Source: Clostridiales bacterium
Lineage (GTDB): Bacteria; Bacillota; Clostridia; Lachnospirales; WRAX01
Assembly: GCA_031262335.1 (NCBI GenBank)
Contig: JAISHX010000055.1
Span: forward strand, 1 to 7,868
DNA: 7,868 bases
Direction of reading: 5' to 3'
Both the position numbers and the translations under genes were made by a program. How positions within the stretch are numbered: position 1 is the stretch's first letter; every line of letters starts with the position of its first letter. Below are positions 6,319 through 7,868 of the stretch, one piece after another. Below the pieces are notes generated by a model. The model saw nothing but the letters and a program-made list of their open reading frames with translations, was not told where the DNA came from and searched no databases.

Positions 6319-7651
6319 TATCAATCTCCTTTGTAGTTTCTTCGTTTTTAATTTTTTCTATGGTTTTTCTTCTTACATAACGTGTTAAAAATATTTTTGC
6401 AACGGCGCATACAGGGACTGCAAAAATCATTCCGGCTATTCCGAAAACTGTGCCTGCAATAGCTAATGAAAGTATTACGATAACCGGACTAAGCTCTACT
6501 TTATTTCCTACAATTTTTGGATTCAAAATAGCACCGTCAATTTGCTGAATAACAAGAATTACTATTGCGGCATATACCGCTGTTATAGGCGGACCCGAAA
6601 ACAGTGCAACAACTACAGAAACCGCAAATGCAACTGCCGCCCCAAAATACGGAATAAGATTTCCAAGACCGGCCATTATACCTAAAACCGGTGCAAATTC
6701 AACACCGACAATTGAAAGACCAATACTCAAAAGAATTGCCACGACAGCTGCATCTGTAAGTTGTCCGCGTATATAACCGGAAAAGACGGCGTTTGTGTCG
6801 TCAAGGACATTGGCTATTCTTTGGTAAGGCTTTGCAGGAATAAAAAGCTTTGCCGTTCTTTGAACTTTATCTAAAATTGCCTGTTTATCACGCAGAAAAT
6901 AGAAACCCGCTACAAGTCCAAGTATAATCTGAGCTATCATTCCTCCGGCAGCCGCCGCCGCTGAAACAATATTTGCCGAAAAATCTTTTATTATATCAGT
7001 AACGCTTTTAACTACATCGTTAATTGCGCCTGATACTGACTCCATTGCGTCATATTCGACAAGTGTGACTTGTATTCTTGCATACATATTATTTATTTGA
7101 ACTACTAACGAATTTATACTTGCAATCAGATTTTGTGTAAAATCTCCTTTGCCTTTTCCGACACGGTTCACTACATTAAAAACCAATATAGCTATTCCTA
7201 TTGCGATTACAATATATGAAAGGGCGGCTCCGGCAGTACGAGGTTTAAATTTTTGTTCTTCTTTACTTTTTCGTTTACGCGATTTTTTGCTGTTAAAAGG
7301 AATAAACTTGATTTTTGATAATTTATCTTTAAGAAATATATAAGATTTTAAGCCGCTTATTTTTTGACCGCAAAAAGGAATAAATCGTCCTATAAAATAT
7401 TTGTCGTATATTTTTTGAAGAAATTCCGCCAGCGGGTCAAGCACATAAGCAACCACAAGAGCGGTTATAAGCGGTGTAAGAACAGAAATAAGTACCGAAA
7501 AAAATCCGCTTACACCATGTCCGATTTCACCAAGATTCGATAGAGTATAAGCGGCGGCGTTAATAAGCTTTATTACAATATAACATATGGCGACAAGAAC
7601 AACGATGTGTAATCCTGTTTTTAAATAATGCCTGTCCCATGGCAGCTTCAT
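6308..7651 (-). CDS. AI-2E family transporter (TqsA/PerM/YtvI-like membrane protein)
   Basis: The family (PF01594) was named after E. coli TqsA, an AI-2 exporter, but members include sodium/proton antiporters and the sporulation protein YtvI of B. subtilis, so the cargo cannot be inferred. The 447-residue product has about eight membrane stretches: roughly 15-37, 48-72, 142-162, 226-254, 301-318, 320-352, 355-373 and 388-425. Typical motifs are LTPLITALVVAYVLDPL (58-74), GLVAGFYFLRDK (245-256), SGYIRGQLTD (291-300), GLGNLIPYFGA (328-338), ILNPKIVG (375-382) and GIAGMIFAVPVCAV (404-417). Between the second and third segments is a long Lys/Arg-rich stretch (about 81-138), probably cytoplasmic, larger than in many homologues. 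The ATG at 7651 follows a weak GGTGA; the N-terminus KLPWDRHYLKTGLH looks like that of clostridial relatives. Its TGA lies inside the CYTH gene. Nearness to spo0A fits, but does not prove, a sporulation link. Confidence 0.93.
   Translation of the reverse strand: MKLPWDRHYLKTGLHIVVLVAICYIVIKLINAAAYTLSNLGEIGHGVSGFFSVLISVLTPLITALVVAYVLDPLAEFLQKIYDKYFIGRFIPFCGQKISGLKSYIFLKDKLSKIKFIPFNSKKSRKRKSKEEQKFKPRTAGAALSYIVIAIGIAILVFNVVNRVGKGKGDFTQNLIASINSLVVQINNMYARIQVTLVEYDAMESVSGAINDVVKSVTDIIKDFSANIVSAAAAAGGMIAQIILGLVAGFYFLRDKQAILDKVQRTAKLFIPAKPYQRIANVLDDTNAVFSGYIRGQLTDAAVVAILLSIGLSIVGVEFAPVLGIMAGLGNLIPYFGAAVAFAVSVVVALFSGPPITAVYAAIVILVIQQIDGAILNPKIVGNKVELSPVIVILSLAIAGTVFGIAGMIFAVPVCAVAKIFLTRYVRRKTIEKIKNEETTKEIDSGD
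6326..6332 (-). promoter_or_regulatory. CYTH ribosome binding site that fixes a GTG start
   Basis: The minus strand reads AAAGGAG, 7 nt before the GTG at 6318 and inside the last codons of the AI-2E gene. The spacing is ideal for GTG and too short (1 nt) for the TTG at 6324. Confidence 0.85.
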
Positions 7652-7868
7652 TCTATCACCGTAACCGATTATCTGCTGAATTTTGATGTTTTTTAATATT
7701 CAGTAGATTTTCACTATCTCTCATTGCTTCGAGATTTTCTGCTTCTCGAATATTATTAAATATCCCTGCCTATGTCACGGCAAGCCGTGTTTTATCCATA
7801 GTCCACAGACTTAAATTCCCGTGTTACGAACGGTACATACTTGTTTTCAGCGATTTGTATGCTTCTAC
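7652..7868. other. Structured non-coding stretch upstream of the AI-2E gene
   Basis: No convincing gene is visible in these 217 bases. Three inverted repeats occur in series: 7671-7681 with 7698-7708 (11 bp, one G-T), 7728-7734 with 7744-7750 (TTCGAGA/TCTCGAA, perfect), and 7776-7780 with 7785-7789 (CACGG/CCGTG, perfect). On the plus strand the last is followed by TTTTAT, a weak terminator-like form. On the minus strand a frame open from the edge closes with TAA at 7792-7794 after 24 codons and could be the tail of an upstream gene. Another minus frame of 37 codons ends at 7656, 4 nt before the AI-2E ATG, but has no start with a ribosome binding site. Confidence 0.45.
7755..7783 (-). promoter_or_regulatory. 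Weak promoter candidate for the AI-2E-CYTH operon
   Basis: On the minus strand TTGCCG (-35, 7778-7783; four of six) and TTTAAT (-10, 7755-7760; five of six) are 17 nt apart. The -35 overlaps the CACGG/CCGTG repeat and the expected start (about 7748) falls in the TTCGAGA/TCTCGAA repeat, so either repeat could be an operator. The operon might instead be driven from beyond the window edge. Confidence 0.35.

Noticed and set aside
7149..7343. A 64-codon plus-strand frame opposite the AI-2E gene
   Set aside because: It is antisense to the Lys-rich loop and third membrane segment of a well-supported gene, with no promoter or ribosome binding site.
7656..7768. A 37-codon minus-strand frame ending 4 nt before the AI-2E start, possibly a leader peptide
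   Set aside because: Its only ATG leaves 22 codons and has no ribosome binding site; upstream the frame is closed by TAG. Kept only as part of the edge-region finding.

Overview
The window looks like chromosomal DNA from a low-GC, Gram-positive anaerobe of the Clostridia type. The main evidence is a full-length Spo0A, whose C-terminal DNA-binding region is close to textbook. Supporting evidence is AT-rich DNA, strong GGAGG-type ribosome binding sites, sigma-A-like promoters, intrinsic terminators, and a large surface-type protein with a copper-amine-oxidase-N-like stalk domain. The genus cannot be named from the sequence alone.

Layout from left to right. (1) Positions 1-2019, plus strand: the 3' end of a gene for a large, probably secreted protein ending in a stalk domain. 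(2) A 15-bp perfect hairpin at 2031-2064 ends this gene and the convergent minus-strand unit. (3) Positions 2059-3361, minus strand: a short prepilin peptidase followed by rsmA (16S rRNA dimethyladenosine transferase), 16 nt apart and apparently one operon. (4) At 3393-3479 two good sigma-A-like promoters lie back to back, the left one for that operon and the right one for metY. (5) Positions 3520-4803, plus strand: metY, an O-acetylhomoserine sulfhydrylase. (6) A hairpin at 4808-4842 separates metY from convergent spo0A. (7) Positions 4851-7651, minus strand: in transcription order an AI-2E-family membrane protein, a CYTH-domain enzyme overlapping it by 11 nt, then spo0A after a 223-bp gap holding its own promoter and Spo0A-box-like sites. 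(8) Positions 7652-7868: no convincing gene, but three short inverted repeats and a weak promoter candidate.

The genes do not form one pathway. They are housekeeping or regulatory units: ribosome maturation, sulfur amino-acid synthesis, control of sporulation, a membrane permease-like protein paired with a triphosphate-metabolising enzyme, and a cell-surface protein. I found no mobile element, CRISPR array, tRNA or rRNA. No clearly new system is visible. The best leads are regulatory: the spo0A control region (consensus 0A box, phased CGACA repeats, leader hairpin), the inverted repeat against the metY ribosome binding site, and the unexplained structured stretch at the right edge. Three genes (prepilin peptidase, metY, CYTH) need their starts placed downstream of the longest possible open frame.
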